64,000 nucleotides of DNA from Ascaris suum (lineage: Eukaryota; Nematoda; Chromadorea; Rhabditida; Ascarididae), in contig CM024177.1 in assembly GCA_013433145.1 (NCBI GenBank), positions 9,202,110-9,266,109 of the forward strand. Reading direction: 5' to 3'. A model generated the notes under the pieces. It did no database searches. It was not told the DNA's origin and saw only the letters and a list, made by a program, of their open reading frames with translations. The translations under genes and the position numbers were made by a program. Shown in pieces: positions 13,128 through 28,300 of this stretch (the first letter of the stretch is position 1; the number at the start of each line of letters is the position of its first letter).

Positions 13128-14120
13128 TTCATTCGAGTAGGCGAGAAGATCTGCTATGTAATATGTGGATTTCTTTTGCTATGAATTTTCACGCCTTAAC
13201 TTTAGTTTATTGTTTTATTCAGTAGTTATATTCATATGCTAAAGCAGGATTCTTTCATGGCGCATTATATCATAAATTTTTTATTTAATGATAATTTGTA
13301 AACCCGGAAATTTTCACAAATTTTTTGTGTAATATACACCGTAATACACTATAAAATAGGCTATTTCCGTTGCGAAATCCTTTTTATCTGTGGTCCATAT
13401 TCAAAAGCATCACAGATTTGTTGTACAACGTTTCGGTTGCACGTTGAAAACATTGTGTTGCTGTTTTTTTTTTTGCATTACATTATTGACAAGATTGTTG
13501 ATGCCATTATGCAATTTATTGCAATTCATATCTTCGAAAATTTCAACTCGAGAAAACATGAAGCTAGAATTAGTAACGGTTATTAATTTAGCATAATAAT
13601 TTCATCTATGACGTAAAATTTTCATTATCTATTTAAGAGTAAGATTTTGTAGAATATTTTTGCTATGTAATATGTGGATTTCTTTTTCTTTCAATTTTCA
13701 CATTAACTTTAGTTTATTGTTTTTATTATTATATTATAAATTCTAATATATATAATATATATATATTATTGATGGCGAAGATCGATGATCGTGCCATTTT
13801 TTTAAGTCATGATTTCTATATTTATTATATTCCATTATAAAGAACCCCGGAAATTTTCACTTTGAATTTTGGTTCGTTTTTCTTTGTAAACTTAACCGTA
13901 ATACATTATAAGTATCTATCATAGGTTGTTTTCTTTTTGTTCAAACATCCTTTACCTTTCTGTTCTAAACGCTCAAATAGCATCACAGATTTGTTGTACA
14001 ACGTTTCGGTTGCACTTGAAAGAGATCTTTGTGTTGTGTTCGTTTTTTTTTTTTTTTTTTTTAGCATGTACATTACATCGACAAGAAATATTATTCGTTG
14101 ATGCCATGTCTATGCATAGC
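13128..14120 (+). repeat. Diverged tandem duplication, two copies of about 510-570 bases
   Basis: Copy one runs roughly 13128-13550 and copy two 13620-14120. Matching blocks occur in the same order: GCTATGTAATATGTGGATTT (13153 and 13662), AACTTTAGTTTATTG, CCGGAAATTTTCAC, ACCGTAATACA, then an identical 37-base block (13406-13442 and 13979-14015) followed by TTGTGTTG and TTGATGCCAT. The spacing grows from 509 to 573 because copy two has gained AT-rich sequence. Confidence 0.85.
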
Positions 14121-14416
14121 GTTTATCTGCCCAATCTACTCTTTTAAAATTTAATACTTTTAACACTTATAAAAAAGAAAATGATTTGTTGAATTCATCA
14201 TAGAATAATTTTACAATATAGAATAATTTCATCGTTATGATCATATCTTGAGTAATAATTATTCTAAAGATTAAGTAGTTAATATATTTTTAAATGAATA
14301 ATTTTCGCATATATTTTTTAACATTCAATTTTTCATTTTTTCTTAAACATTCAAAAAACTTTTTTATTCTAACAAATATATATATTTATATAATTTATAT
14401 TGATTATAATTTATTT

Positions 14417-14423
<7 letters not shown>

Positions 14424-14492
<69 letters not shown>
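14424..14492. repeat. (TA)n microsatellite, about 69 bases
   Basis: Alternating TA directly downstream of the tandem duplication at 13.1-14.1 kb. Confidence 0.97.
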
Positions 14493-14494
<2 letters not shown>

Positions 14495-15279
14495 TTCACG
14501 CGACGATTTTTTTTCATTGTTGTTGACAGCTATCTGCATTCAGCGAAAATATCGATTACTATTTTATTTCGATTTGAATCATAATTTTGCTTAGCTGTAT
14601 TTCGATGAATCGAAGAGCATATTTGAATCACCGAATGAATTTTTACGAAACATGAATTAAAATGTGTCTCAATGATGGTGTTGTGAAAACATTTTTTTGT
14701 TACATTAATGCGCTTTTTATATGCATTTTCTTTAATTAAAAAAAAAAAAAAACTAACGTTGAATTGCGTTCATTCAGCACAATATCACGTTGGCTAACGC
14801 TAATCTCCTATTCTCTAACTAGTAATTACATTTACAAATTCATTGCTCATTCTTATTTTAAATAAAAAAACATTAAAAGATTGGAAATGAATTTTGAATA
14901 TTTGATATTGGTTTAGCCTAGTATCGGAGTTTCTCACCACAAAATTTCTTTTTTTTTTATACGGCATTTAAGTTATGACAAGGCAAAGGGGATGGAATTG
15001 AGGTGCGACACTATTGGTAACTTTTGACGAGGTACGTGAACATTCTGTATCACGGAACCACCATCGTGAAAAAACCTAATTGTTGCGCTTGGCTATTGTT
15101 CTGATATCATTAAAACAGTTCAATCTTGTGCCATTTTTTTTTTTTTGCTAATTATCAGCCATAGGTAAGCACCAGGTAGATAGAACCCGGTTCAAGAAGC
15201 AATTTAAATTCTGCGCTATCTTTCGATGCGTTATGCTCAGCGTCAACGTTTTTATATCACTTTTACTCAGACGTAGTAT

Positions 15280-15288
15280 TTTCAGTAC
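15280..15288 (+). promoter_or_regulatory. 3' splice site three bases before the first sma-9 ATG (trans- or cis-splice acceptor)
   Basis: TATTTTCAG ends at 15285 and the ATG is at 15289. An acceptor this close to a start codon is typical of nematode spliced-leader addition. Alternatively it is a cis acceptor fed by an upstream exon, since the preceding TAC codon is also open. Confidence 0.5.
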
Positions 15289-15390
15289 ATGGCATTCGTC
15301 TCAGGTGGGGGAGGCGTTGGAGGTGCGGGCAACAACGCTCCTTCGGCCGCCTCAAACATTCCCACAGGTGCTTCACCGTTACGTCCACAG
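15289..15390 (+). CDS. sma-9: sma-9 exon 1 (start codon)
   Basis: Begins [14 protein letters not shown] and ends with LRPQ in phase 0 at CAG|gtaaat. Glycine/alanine/serine-rich, low complexity. The start is chosen because the exon opens with ATG directly after a strong acceptor, and the frame joins exon 2 without a shift. Confidence 0.75.
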
Positions 15391-16332
15391 GTAAATCATA
15401 TTGCAATTATCTTATAGATTTAATTCATCGCTGTTAAGAATAAAAACGTTGGCATTAAATTGTTCATCTTCAGCATATGTCACCGTCGTTTAGTGTTATC
15501 ACTGAGTTGACTAGTTGATTTTTAGTAATTTTTTAAAATGTAATGTTGACTTTTAATAATTAGTAAAATAAGAAAGCCTTTTTTTTAAAATATTATCCAG
15601 CCTAGGCCAATAGTTTAGCATTCGGCTATCCTTTCAGCGCTATTTAGTCAGTCATTAGTGTAACCGCATTGCATTAGCATAATCCATCGTTATTTATATG
15701 CATTTCGGTTCTTTCGATCATCAAAGAGTATTTCGATGATGTCGTATTCGTTCATGTATGTGTCTGTTTGTCTGAAAGTTTCGTTCAATGTTCCTTGTAA
15801 GATGACCCCCTATATGAGTTTTTGAGTTGACTGATCACTTTTTAAGAGGACTTATGTACTCATGAAAACGCTTAAAAATTTAGGTGCGTTTTGCGATCGG
15901 TCAAGTCGCCTTTTAGATTTTCTTTTTTTGAAACATTGTGCGAGCAATCCGACGAAATAAATTATTCATGCATGATTGTGTATGTGTTATATGGATCACC
16001 AATTTGGTAACTTGTTACCACAGTGGTGTTGGAAGAACTAGAAAAACATACCATTTCACCTGCTGTGATATGTTTTCTTCACTTTTCTTCACTAGTTGTT
16101 GTGAATGATTGAAATCCGCGACCGTGGATACCTATTACTATATCAAATCTATGAATTACCCAGTTTTTGGGTAATATTTTTCCCAAATATTTGTGTTGAT
16201 ATTTTTTGCACTTATCAGCATCACGAATTGTAGTATAGCATTTTGTGCATGAATTAGAAGCAAAGAGAAGAATGATATATGTGGGAGATGGATGCTGAGA
16301 AAGTTACCTACATTAATCAAAGGACAGGATAC

Positions 16333-16368
<36 letters not shown>

Positions 16369-19332
16369 GTGAGAGGTTCATCAAGCATTGTATGACATTT
16401 TCGCATTTCGATCAATTGTTGTATGGGTTAATTTCACTAACTTTCATAATGCGTTTTTGCCTTTGATCACTTATGATTCATACAGTTTTGATCTTTAAAT
16501 TTCACTAAATATTTCTAATGCACAAATTTGAAAACAAAAAAGAATTTCTCAACGAATTTCATGGAAATACCAAATATGAATCTTCAAGTAAGAAATTATC
16601 GAGAAGAAAAGCATTTAAACACTTCATATTTATGTTGTTTAAAATCAAATGAATCCATCGCTGATCAATACCATTTCTATTTGGGAGGGGGGGGGGGGGG
16701 TTGCAAGAATACGACCATGACTTATTAAACTTCACCTGTAAAGTTTATCTCAGATTTTATCGCCAGCCGATTATTTACTTGTTTTCCGTTGTTGAAATCT
16801 CCTCATATGATTCCCTATTGTTGACGTTCGTTTGAGCATTAGAGGAAATGACATGATTTCTATTATCATATGATAGGCTTAATCATAAATAAGTAGGAAA
16901 ATTGCGAGAATATTTTATGTCGATATTTATAAATTTCAAATCTTCGAATTTAAGTTTATTTTTAAAAGATATTGCAATATTAAAGGGTTTTAATTGTGAA
17001 ATAAAAAATACGATATAGGAGTCGTGACGATAAACGGAATATTATTTGAAATTCAATAAAACATTTCAACGAAAATGTTTACGATTATTGGCTTAACCCT
17101 TTTTATATTTACATCTCGATGCAAATCGATGAACATTTACCGCAGGGGGGGGGGGGGGGGGGGGTTAATTCGGATTACTCATCTTCTTAATTTTAACTAA
17201 TTTCCGAAAAATGAGTGACAATAATAAAAGTGGATATTTTCACATTGGGCTCACTATTCCTTCCCTTCCAAATATTTCTGTCGTAATCAACTCGCATGAA
17301 TATGGGAAAATATTAAGTGTAGGCTTCGCTTCAACTTTTTTGAGGGGAGAAGAATAAGACAGAAAATCGACTTCTCAATTTTAGAGTGAGAGGACGTACA
17401 GTTGCAAGCTGAATGTAAACAAACGAAGTATAGGAGGACTTAAAAGGTTCCCGCGCCAACGGGGCATAATATAATTGAATGCGGGTATATAAGTTATTTG
17501 GTTGTAGGGTGTGGGGGGGGGGGGGAGGGGGACTAACCCGTAGGAAAAGTGTGCGGTTATATATACTGATATTTTAGAGGAAAGATTTTAGGATGGACGA
17601 TCGGTGTCACCACGTGCAGTACAGCAGATGAACGCCGGTTTAGCGCAGTTGCAGAATCCGGTACATTTGCTGTATCAACAACTCCTCTCAGGGGCGGCAA
17701 CACAATCACAATTATTACAAGGTGTAGCTGCAGCACAATCACCGTTATTGCAAACACCTGCGGTTTCACAACCTCAGCAACCACCACCACCACCACCACC
17801 GCAAGCATTTGCATTAGCGAATGCTGCGCAAGCGTTAATTGCTGCACAAGGACAACTTACCATCAATCAACTTATTTTACAACATAATCCGCAACAACAA
17901 CAGGTCTGTCAACTATTCATTAACGGGTTTTTTTTGTGAGCTTTCATCGAATTAGAACGGTAATAAGTAAGAAAAAATATTTGCATATAAGATAAATGAA
18001 TACTAGAAATGACTAGTAATATATGACTTGTATTCATGCAACATAATTTTCTAATTATATTTTGCCTTTTCCTTCCTGTTAATGCTTATATACTTATGTA
18101 TGTTTTTTTTTCTACTTCAGGACGTTTAAAATAAATAAATAAATAAACAACATATAAGCATAGTGGTTTCTTTGAGATGAATCGACTGAGAGAATGATTT
18201 AGCGCTTATTGCTTTCTTTAGTGACAATTATATAAAGCTCTAAGCAAATATGATAAATGAAATTGAAACTACTTGCAAATTGAGATAGAGAGAGCTGATA
18301 GAAATGGCGAAAATCGGAGTCGATTAGTCGATATGACTCACTTATTTCAGCCAGTTGAATTTTATACTCTTTGATGGGACGTCTTCATTTAAAGATCTTC
18401 AGAGATATATCTCAAATCTAACGAATGTAATAATCTATCTACATTAATATCGCTCTATAAAAGTTTCTTCATTTTGGAATAGAAACTATACGGGGATTTT
18501 TTTTTTTTTTGAATGGGTTTTTGCACGTTGTTAGGCGTATATTTTGCCATTAATAGAAAGAGCGAAAAACGGCGAAATGTCATAAATAATGAACATTTTG
18601 TCATTATGATCGGACATTTGAATGAAATCCAAATCATTAGCTTGAAGTATTATTTATGTATGCAGTTTTTTCTAGCATTTTTTTTTTTTTTTTGGTTCGG
18701 TTTGAGAGTTGTTACAGCTTCATTTTTGTCTCTAATATTTCAACATTTCGACCATTATAAGAGTGTAGATCTGGTTACCATTGCTCTCTATGACCACTGC
18801 TCTGGTGATAGTTAGAAAATCGCGCCTATTTCATTTCCCTTCCTACCCCCCCCCCCCACCCCCCCCACCCCGCCCTCCACCTTCTTGGTCGCTTAATTGT
18901 ACACCATTAAATCATTATGTTCAATAGAATCGGAAAAGGTGTGAGTAATCCCCGATTGTAGATCCTTTGGGGATATGTGATTCTTGCTTGGGAATTAGTG
19001 ACAAATATCGGAGAGTATTAGCAATCGAGCAACATCATTAAAGTAATTGCTTTATTAATACGTAGGAGAAAAAAAACTCAGTGGAAATTGTACGCGTAGA
19101 GCAGTTTTGCTCTATACGGAAAGGTTTTAATCCGCAATGGTCACTCAGTAACGCATTGGTCAATGGGTCAGTTTTTGGGTGTTTATTCCTGTATGAGGGA
19201 ACACGTTCGGATCCTATTGCGTGGAGCGGTAGTCGGTAGAATACTATAACGAAATCGTGAAAATTTTTGGTAGTGTATGTCACCCGCATAACAGCAATCT
19301 GGCTAGTCTTTAGAAACTAAATGCAGCAAAGG

Positions 19333-19384
<52 letters not shown>

Positions 19385-22273
19385 GTTGTTGTTATTAATA
19401 TTATTCTGGTTATTATCATTGTCACCTATTATTATTACTTGCTTACTTGCTCACTTACTATTTTTTATCACTAATAACTACTGTAACTGTTATAGTAACT
19501 ATTGTGGATAACTGTCATCACTGATTATTCTCACTAATCGTTATCATCAGTTATTATCGCTAATTCTTATCACTGTTATTACCATTAGCTATTATTGCAA
19601 TTAGTGTCGTAATTATTGATATGAGTTTTTATAAGTTAAAATCATTAATTACTACTATTATTGATATATTATCAATTATTGTTATTATTGATGTTTATTT
19701 TTATTTTTTTTGTTACCATTATTATTATTTCATAATTTCGATTACCGAAGGAAGGCAGATAACTCATCGTTCGTATTTATTTGAGTAGATTTATTGCCAC
19801 AATTTTATTCTCAGTGGTAATTGATTCCTTGCAATTATAAAAGGAAAAAATTTCATCTAACCATTGATGAGGCAATTAAAATATTGTCTAGTTGATGAGA
19901 AATAATTTTGTGAATATCATCTATCATTTAATGAACATTTTCTATCTAATTAATACTATCTATATTCAATTCGTTGTTCTCTATTGCACTTATATTTGAT
20001 TTGCTTTTTTTTTTATTGATATTATTAACGAATTAATCGATTCGTTTTTAGGCAAATTTCTTAATAACGAATTTACCGGGAATATTTTGAGGCTTTAATG
20101 AGTTTTTGATTTTCATAAATAAATAAAATTAAATTTTTATTTAATGCATAAACGAATATTGCAAAATTATTTCGCGCTTAAAATATCCGTAAAGATATTA
20201 TAGATTTTAGATATTTTATACTTATTACTTACTATGAGACATTTCAAATTCCCATTAAATATTAATAGAGTATTTTATATTGCTATAATTTCACTACTAA
20301 AGTTTATCTTTAACTACTGTAAAAATAATTAAGTAAGCGAATATTAGTTGTGCATGGTGAGTGATTTAGTTATCGCAAAAAATATTTGATATTCCATGCT
20401 TTTTTTAATGTAACTCAAAAACAAATAATCGCAAGTGTTTAGCAGTAATAAATTGTTATAAGTAAATTTTGATTTCGAATTATTTGAAAATGCCGTCCAT
20501 AGATAAATATCCTTTAAAAACTATATTACTGCGAAATTGGGGAACAAACGAGGAAAAGGCGTCTTCATTTTATCATACACTTTTGCAAACTTGCTTTGTA
20601 AAAATATATGACAACGCATGTCTACGCGTATATATTTATATCTATCCGACTATCTTTCTGTATGATGTGAATTCAATTCAAGAACATTCGTAGCTGGAGT
20701 TACAAAATTTTATATCCATCAAGTACACCATAAGTGATGCGTCAAGTTCGAAACTATCTACAGGTATTTAAAGGTATCAAAAAAAACCTGCGTACATTTT
20801 AGAGTGGTGAAATCATAGGGAAAACTATGCTTCTGAGCAATATACGACTAAAAAAAAACAAGTTTGAATTGTCTAAGAAATACCATCACAATATTGTGTT
20901 TATTATCGGTTTATATGAAATGGTATTTCCATCGGAAACAATCAACTTTTTCATCAATTTCGGCCATGCTACCTAAATTATCTCTGAAGTGAAAAGGACG
21001 TTAGATTTCTTTTATATATAAAGGAAGAGGTTAAATTTGCATATTGTAATGCTATACTTTTCAAATTTATTAAATATTTCAAAAGAACTCTAAAATAAAC
21101 GATAGAATCATTTTTTTTTGTTTGAACTTTCGACCATTGTCTTCTAGTGCCCAGATATTACACAATAATTCAAGTACTGTTTGCAGGTTCAAGCATTAGC
21201 ACAACTATTGAATCCACTTGCATATTATCAACAATTAGCTGCTCTTCTACAGCAACAGCCACAACTTGGCGCCCTCAATCATGTCCAACAAGCACCTTCT
21301 CAAGGTAAATATTATGATGCATTCAATTACCTGACTCCGTTCTCATCACCTGTTCCATCATTATTTTAGCTATATTCGGAGAATATTTCAACACTCAGTT
21401 TCTAGCCTTCTCGATTCTATTTATATCTTATGGCCAGGCGTACAGTAGAAATAAGTAGCAAGTAGAAAAATTGAAATCCGGAAACTGCTAAGCGACTTAC
21501 CAAATTTTGGAGTGGACATTTTTCATTTCATTTGTATTGGTGAGTTGTCGCCATGTTTTCGTTTTACAAGAAAAATGCATATTTCTTATATGCAAATATA
21601 GGAAATTGCAAGTGTAGGTGAATGAGGAATTGCAAACTTCGCACTTCTCACAATTCCTTACCTATACAATCGAACACCTATGCAGGTACCTCATCTGTTT
21701 AAGGTGGAAATGGTCACATTATCCCCTCCCCTTCCTCCCCCTCCCCCTCGCCTCTACTCCCCGATGTTTGATGTTGAGAAGATATGCACTGGTTTATGAA
21801 AGGTGGTCGCATCGCTTTCTTCCCTATTTAGTATTAGATGTCATAAATCTTGCAACATATAGTGCATTTGATTTAAATAATCGGTTACCACATTGGGCAT
21901 TCTTTCATTTCTCTTTTTTTTTTCTTTCATATCGGTTGATATGTTTGACTGTAAATTCCTCTTCCTCCAGTTGGTGTTGATCCTGTTTTACATACATCTC
22001 AAATGGAACTGCGTTTTGATTACAGGAATCGATGATTGAAGTTGGCTTTTTGCCCTATTTTTCATTTATCTCTTCCTTCTCTTCAAGATGTTCTCTAAAT
22101 ATATCATAAGCCTGATAAAAATCGTTTGCCTAATTGTTAGCATAAAAATTTAGTTGATCTCTTCGCTTCCTTTTATGGAGTAATTTTCTTTTTCAGTTCT
22201 GAACTGTTTTATATTTTGATTTGGTCATTTTCATAGTGTTGTGCAATTCTCTTTTCTTTTTCTGCCTTTCATG

Positions 22274-22359
<86 letters not shown>

Positions 22360-25300
22360 ACTAATGGCATAAATAATCCATTTCGGATTGTAAGTAAACT
22401 TGGAACCAGTTTGTAAAAAAACGTGTAAAAATGCTTTTTTCAACCTGGCTAGTGAATAGAGTGACAGTTGAAATGCGAATCACTCCGCTACGAGATGAAT
22501 GCGAATTTTACGTTGTTTAAATATTCATTGATTATGGTGAAAATTGATATAGAGATGTAATTTGTTTTTATTGGTCTTCCATTGAACTTCTCAACTCTAG
22601 CATTAGTAGTGCTCAAGACGGAAAAACAGACATAGGCACGGACAGTGCATTCATTATTGCTAAAAGAATTTGAAGAACGATGAAAGTAGATGCTGGAGTA
22701 AGCATTAAATTATGCATGTGTCGTAGTTTATCTTGCTGGATGAAATGATTGAGATGAAGAATATGAATGAAACGGATAGAGTAATTCGACAATGAATAGA
22801 ATTTGATTCGCTGAAAGATTCATTTCTACACATATGGAATACGAAAGGAATTAATTGAAATATTGATTTAATTGAAAAGAATTAATTTTAGAGAATATTG
22901 AATCAATGATCGAATAATGGGAATGAGAATGTTTTGAATAGAGATTTTCGCTTTATTCTTTCATTATTTTCGTCGAGTACTTTTCTCTACTCTTCACATA
23001 ATAAAGAACAATTTCGAAGAGTTTTTTTTTTTCAATCGTGAATCTTTCAACAGAGCAAAAAATTAAAAAAAAGAATCGAAGAGGATATGAAAAAGGGGGA
23101 ATAAAAAAATATTCATCACCGTCTGCTATCTATTCCATTCGCTAGACATGTTCTATTCAACAGATTCATTCAACTGACATATTTGCGCAATGAAACGGTT
23201 AATGCTTTCGCATATGAAAGGGGGAAACAATTTATTGTTAACTAGAAGAAATATGGAAAAATATGGAATTTTTTCTTTTTAGAAAATAGAAGAAAAATTT
23301 TACTAGTGGAATTTTCTGTGGCTAATAAATAGATTTCATAATATTAGTAAAATTTTCTGAAGAAAATGTTATTTTTTTTACGTTTTCTTATCGACAAAGA
23401 CAAACAGTTCTTAGAGAAATGTCTTTTTCGAAACTTAAGTCTTTTTTTTTGTGATGTAAACATCGAAGTTATCTGCTTGCTTTGGCAATTCCTCCCGTAT
23501 TGCAAATATGGAAGAGGGGGGGGGGGGCGAGGGAGGGATAGGGGAGAGAGGATAGGCGTGAAAGTTGCCGCTTTCATTTTTTAGACCATCCAAAAGGCAT
23601 AGAAAGAAGGTGGCAACCACTGAAAAAACCCTAGTTAGTCCTCAAATGAGCTTTACAAAATAGAAAATACAACAATTTTCGAGTGTTTAACAATCATTGC
23701 ATGTAAAAATTAAAATATTCTTCAAATTTTTTGCACCTGAAAGTACAGGAAATTAACGCATATGCATCAGTTATATGGTGTTGTAGTTTTTATGTAATTG
23801 GGTGTTACGAGTTAAGACCAAACATAAATGAGGATGTACCGTAATTATATAGTAATTCATACATTTATTAGCGGACTTTATTAACTAAAAAACTGAGAAA
23901 AATTCGATTCCTTGCAAATTTGGCAACCTGCATGGACCATAACAAATCACGTAAAAATTTTTCAACGTTGAGAGACTATATCGATCAATATTGCAATAAT
24001 TGGATTGAGAGTGAACTTTTTCAACTAGATTTGCAACGATTGGAATGATTATTGCATTTTGCACATGGATTGAGAAAAAAGCAAATGAAAAATACAAGAA
24101 AAAAGAACGTTATATTGCTAATGGTTATGTATGCCTAAAGAAGCGTTGATTCATTTCAATAAATTCCATTGCGTATAAACAAAAAAAAAAAAATGCAACG
24201 ATTGCGACGAATGAGCCTTCCTTCTTTTTTTAAAAAATTATTGCTCATTAATTTTTTATAAAATAGTTCGTAATAACTCAAAAAAAAGTTTTCATTATTT
24301 TCAATGGATGAAAGTAATGTTTAAGGATGATAACGTTTTTTTTTTTAATTTAAAACTGCACTGATCATTGAAAAAAAAGATGCAAGAAATTAACTTAAAA
24401 GAAAGCTATAAAGCGATATAATTTGGAGAAATTGTAAAGACTTTCTTACTGTTTGCTTTCTTTTATTCCTTTCTAATTGTTCCTAATATTTGTACAAGTA
24501 AATGTTGTTATTTTGGGGGATTTAGGGAAGGACGAGGAGGCGACTTTAAAGAGAATTGAAAGCCAACATTCGGTTTTCTTAGTAGCGTTGTCGATGATGC
24601 TCTCGTTTCTATTAGTTCAAATTCAGCGAGTAATAAATCAGAGGCAATTGTATTGTTCATTGTAATTAGTTTTTTATATTGTAGTAGCGAATGGAATCAC
24701 AACGCCAACACAGCAACAACAGAAAATGGTTGAATCGCTTCTTGTCGAGCAAGCGGCACGCAATTCGGCACAAGAGAGGATGTGCCAACCAGGTGCTAAT
24801 ATTATTTACTGTCATCTTACAAGGAAAATGGTCATGTTAACAGTTATACCAGTTTCATTTACTCTTGATTTAGTTCACAAGCATGAAGTTGAAGTTGATT
24901 TTTTAATGGCAAACTTCCAATATCATATGACCGTTACAACTTAGAGGGAAATTCTTTATAGTTTTTCATCTAAGACACGAAATTTGAAGTACTTTCAAAA
25001 ATTCCAATTCGAAATTTGGAAAATAGCCAACATTTTGAAGTCTCAAAAATTTTTTAATGATTTCATTGGTTATCGTAATATTTGATGATAAGAATAAAGT
25101 TAAGAAATGTTTTTATTTATTCGACTGGATTACATCGACGGTTTTTTTTTTTTGAAATGTTGCAGAAATATAAAAGCTTTATGAGATTTTCGGTGATGAT
25201 TCTAATGAGTGGAAAATTTCATTCTATCAACTAAAGTTATGAGAGAATCGATTAATAAAATGAGTGGATGTTCATATTTTCTCGAAGCCTTGCCAACTTG

Positions 25301-28300
25301 ATCCTTTGCTGAGAATCAAACAGCAACTCGTGTCGTTTGAACACAAATGAAACTTCTTTTTCACCGATACGCATATTGCGCCATTTTCTTCATACGTTTC
25401 TCCATGTTTTTTGGGTTTTTTTTTTCATAAGAGCTTAATAGCCTTTGATTACCTTGACAGGTATTGATTGAAGTGACAGAAGATCATCTGAGAGAATCTA
25501 TTATTGAGGGAAAATATTAAATTCTTCAAAGTGAATGAAAAAGTTTACTTGACTATAGGAAGCTCGCAAACTTTGGGTGTTGACAATCGCAATATTGGCC
25601 CATTGACGAGTCCTGAATCTGTCAAGGAGCATATTTCTCGTCTCATCAGTGAAAATGAAGCGATCCTCGAGCAAAATCCTGGCCTTTTAAAGCGAAGACC
25701 CTATCATCGACAGGTGGGACCGCAATCATCTATTGAGCTCGATTCAGGCGTCCAACGTCAAAGTGTTTCTCCCGGTTAGAGACCTTTCAACTTTTCCACA
25801 ACCTTAACGTTGAAGAGTGAATGTTTTATGGTGCAAGAGTGTACGATTGAACAGTTTTTTTTAATGCAAAAGTATCTTTGGCTTCTTACCTGTGAAGATT
25901 TTCACGTGCTTCTATTGGGATAGGGTTTTATGCGCTTTTGCATGTTAATTATGAACGTATCCCTCTATTTATTGCATAATTTCAACTTGGGGAACGTTGA
26001 AGAATTTTCATCTTCCCCTTGATGAACACATCTAGCAACTTTCAAGTTGACTTATCTTCTTTGCGATTAGTACGAACGACCTAAAATGACTAAATTTGTT
26101 GCAAGCAGATGTATTAGAAAACATGGAAAAAAAAAACAAATTTTTCATAAAAGATTTGTTCGGATAATTATTAGAAAATAGGAATGAAATATTAGCATAT
26201 TTTATTAATTGTTAACATATTCCTATTGCTAAGAGTAATTAGTTTAACAAGTGGAATTGCGCGAAATTGTGTATGATGGGAGTGCTTTGCTATAGATATA
26301 TCCATTTATTTTCCTATGAATCATTTTATGGTACTACATATAAGGTAATTTATTTTGCCTCATTATCGAAGATAATGTGTATGTTGTTTATTTTTGCAGC
26401 AAATCGAGATCAACGCATTCCATGCACACGCAATCAGTCGTTCTATGAACCGCATACACCGTTCGCTGTTCGTGCGATGCCATCCGGTGGTTCATTGACC
26501 AATGGGCAACCGATGTTAAGAGCACCTGAGAAGTGCTGTATTTGTAATTATTGCCAGCTGAAATTTCCAAATGAAGCTGCACTTGATGGACATGAAACTC
26601 GATGCAGCAGGTGAGCACTTTGCTTTTTTGATATATATTTCCTCATTTGTACTATTCCTTCAAGTGAGCTGAACTGTAATATTCTTTTTCTATAGTTTTC
26701 GATGCAAAGTGGATGCAATTAGTGCCTTAATTCTTCCCTTCGAATCCACGCTAATAACTTCTCAAGCGAGCAAATTTACAAGTATTTCTATAGTTTGTTA
26801 TTTCTCCCATGTTTATCTATTCCTAAGCGAAGAGGTAATTAATCTGTTTGCGCATTGCCAATTCGAAAGAGGATAACGCTATGAATTATTTTAATATCAA
26901 TGTTATCACTCACTGATACCCTTATGTGTTTTTAATTTATTCACAGCGTTGATTTTCATTCACTAAGCAAATGTTCGGTAGGTTATAGTTAATCTTGGAT
27001 TTAATAGTAAGCAAGTTTAGACGAGCGGAAGTGCTTCATGGTCAACTGCAACAACAGCAGCAGCAACAGCAACAACAACAACAGCAATCGGTGGCAAGCA
27101 GTTCGGCATCAACTTATGTGCCTACCGAGACGTCGAGCAAGAAGCCGGCTGCACCTGCCTCACCTGTCGTTCCACTGGAAAATCGACATCCTCTAAAAAG
27201 GCGACTTCTGGCTGCTGTTGAACATCGCAACGATGAGCCACTTGCTTCGACTAGCAAGGCGCCTAAATTGGTGATTATTAACCGTCTCAGTTTCTTGTTT
27301 CTCTTCTAATTTGGGAATTCACGAGGGAAGAAAAGTTGATTTGATTAGAATGAGAACAAATAGAGGGGACTTCAATAATTTCAAAATGTAATGGTTTTTA
27401 GGCAAAAAAAAAATTCCAGATCTTTTTCACTGAATAAATACATTAAAATCAGTGTTTATTAGGAGTTTTTTTTCTTTGTCGTTGAAATTTGGAATTCTCC
27501 TCATTAATATGTTTGTGCTGTCACTGCTAATGGCCAACCCTTTCATTTCGACAAATTTGGATAATGTCTACGAATGTGGGAGATAGTAATGATTGCAGTT
27601 AACCATAATTTGTCTTAGTCAACATCTTTAGGAGATGTTTGAATTTGTAAGGGTAAAGATGAAGTTGAATTATATGATTAAACATAAATGAAATTCTATG
27701 ACATGCTAGTATTTTATTTAAATATTAAGTTGTAATATAGGAGCCGTTGAAATCTGAGTTGTGCACTGGCTCAATCGGAATCGCCCGACCAACTTCACGT
27801 CACAACGCACAACTAACCGTGGCAATTACAAGTTCTAGTGCACCAACTCGTATACCACAAGTGACACTTGCCCAATCATTGCTTGCCACTGCCGATATTA
27901 TCGAACGCTCTCAGAAATCACATCCTGCCGCTGCAGTAACGGTAGGTATTTGCCGAGGCGATAATGACTTCTTTAATTTTTTTTAGCATTTAGCAACTAA
28001 AGTTTCCTATTATTAGCGGAGATCATTTGATAAGAAATATCGGCATCTTTGATATTATCGTTTGCTCTTAAAACTGTTATGGTCATCTTTGTTGTTAGTT
28101 AAGGGTTATTCGCATTTTCGGCTTATTGCATCGAATGGGAATATATTTATTGGCGCATCAAATTGTGTTTTGTTTTAGCAGTTTTCCATTGAAGTAACAG
28201 GAAATGGAAGGGAAATAACTTTTCAATAATCTCCTCGAATGTTGACGGAATTATTGAATTTATCCAACGCCATTTGTATTTATCAATTTCTTAATTTCAA

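Larger units (their letters stand above)
17904..21186. other. sma-9 intron 2
   Basis: 3.3 kb with the poly-C tract and the degenerate TTA region. A short frame near 20490-20690 ([20 protein letters not shown]…) is balanced in composition, but has no acceptor/donor pair in phase that I could find. Confidence 0.6.

Noticed and set aside
13390..14147. Two frames sharing the IASQICCTTFRLHLK-like peptide
   Set aside because: The shared peptide comes from the duplicated 37-base block read in a chance frame, not from a protein-coding repeat.
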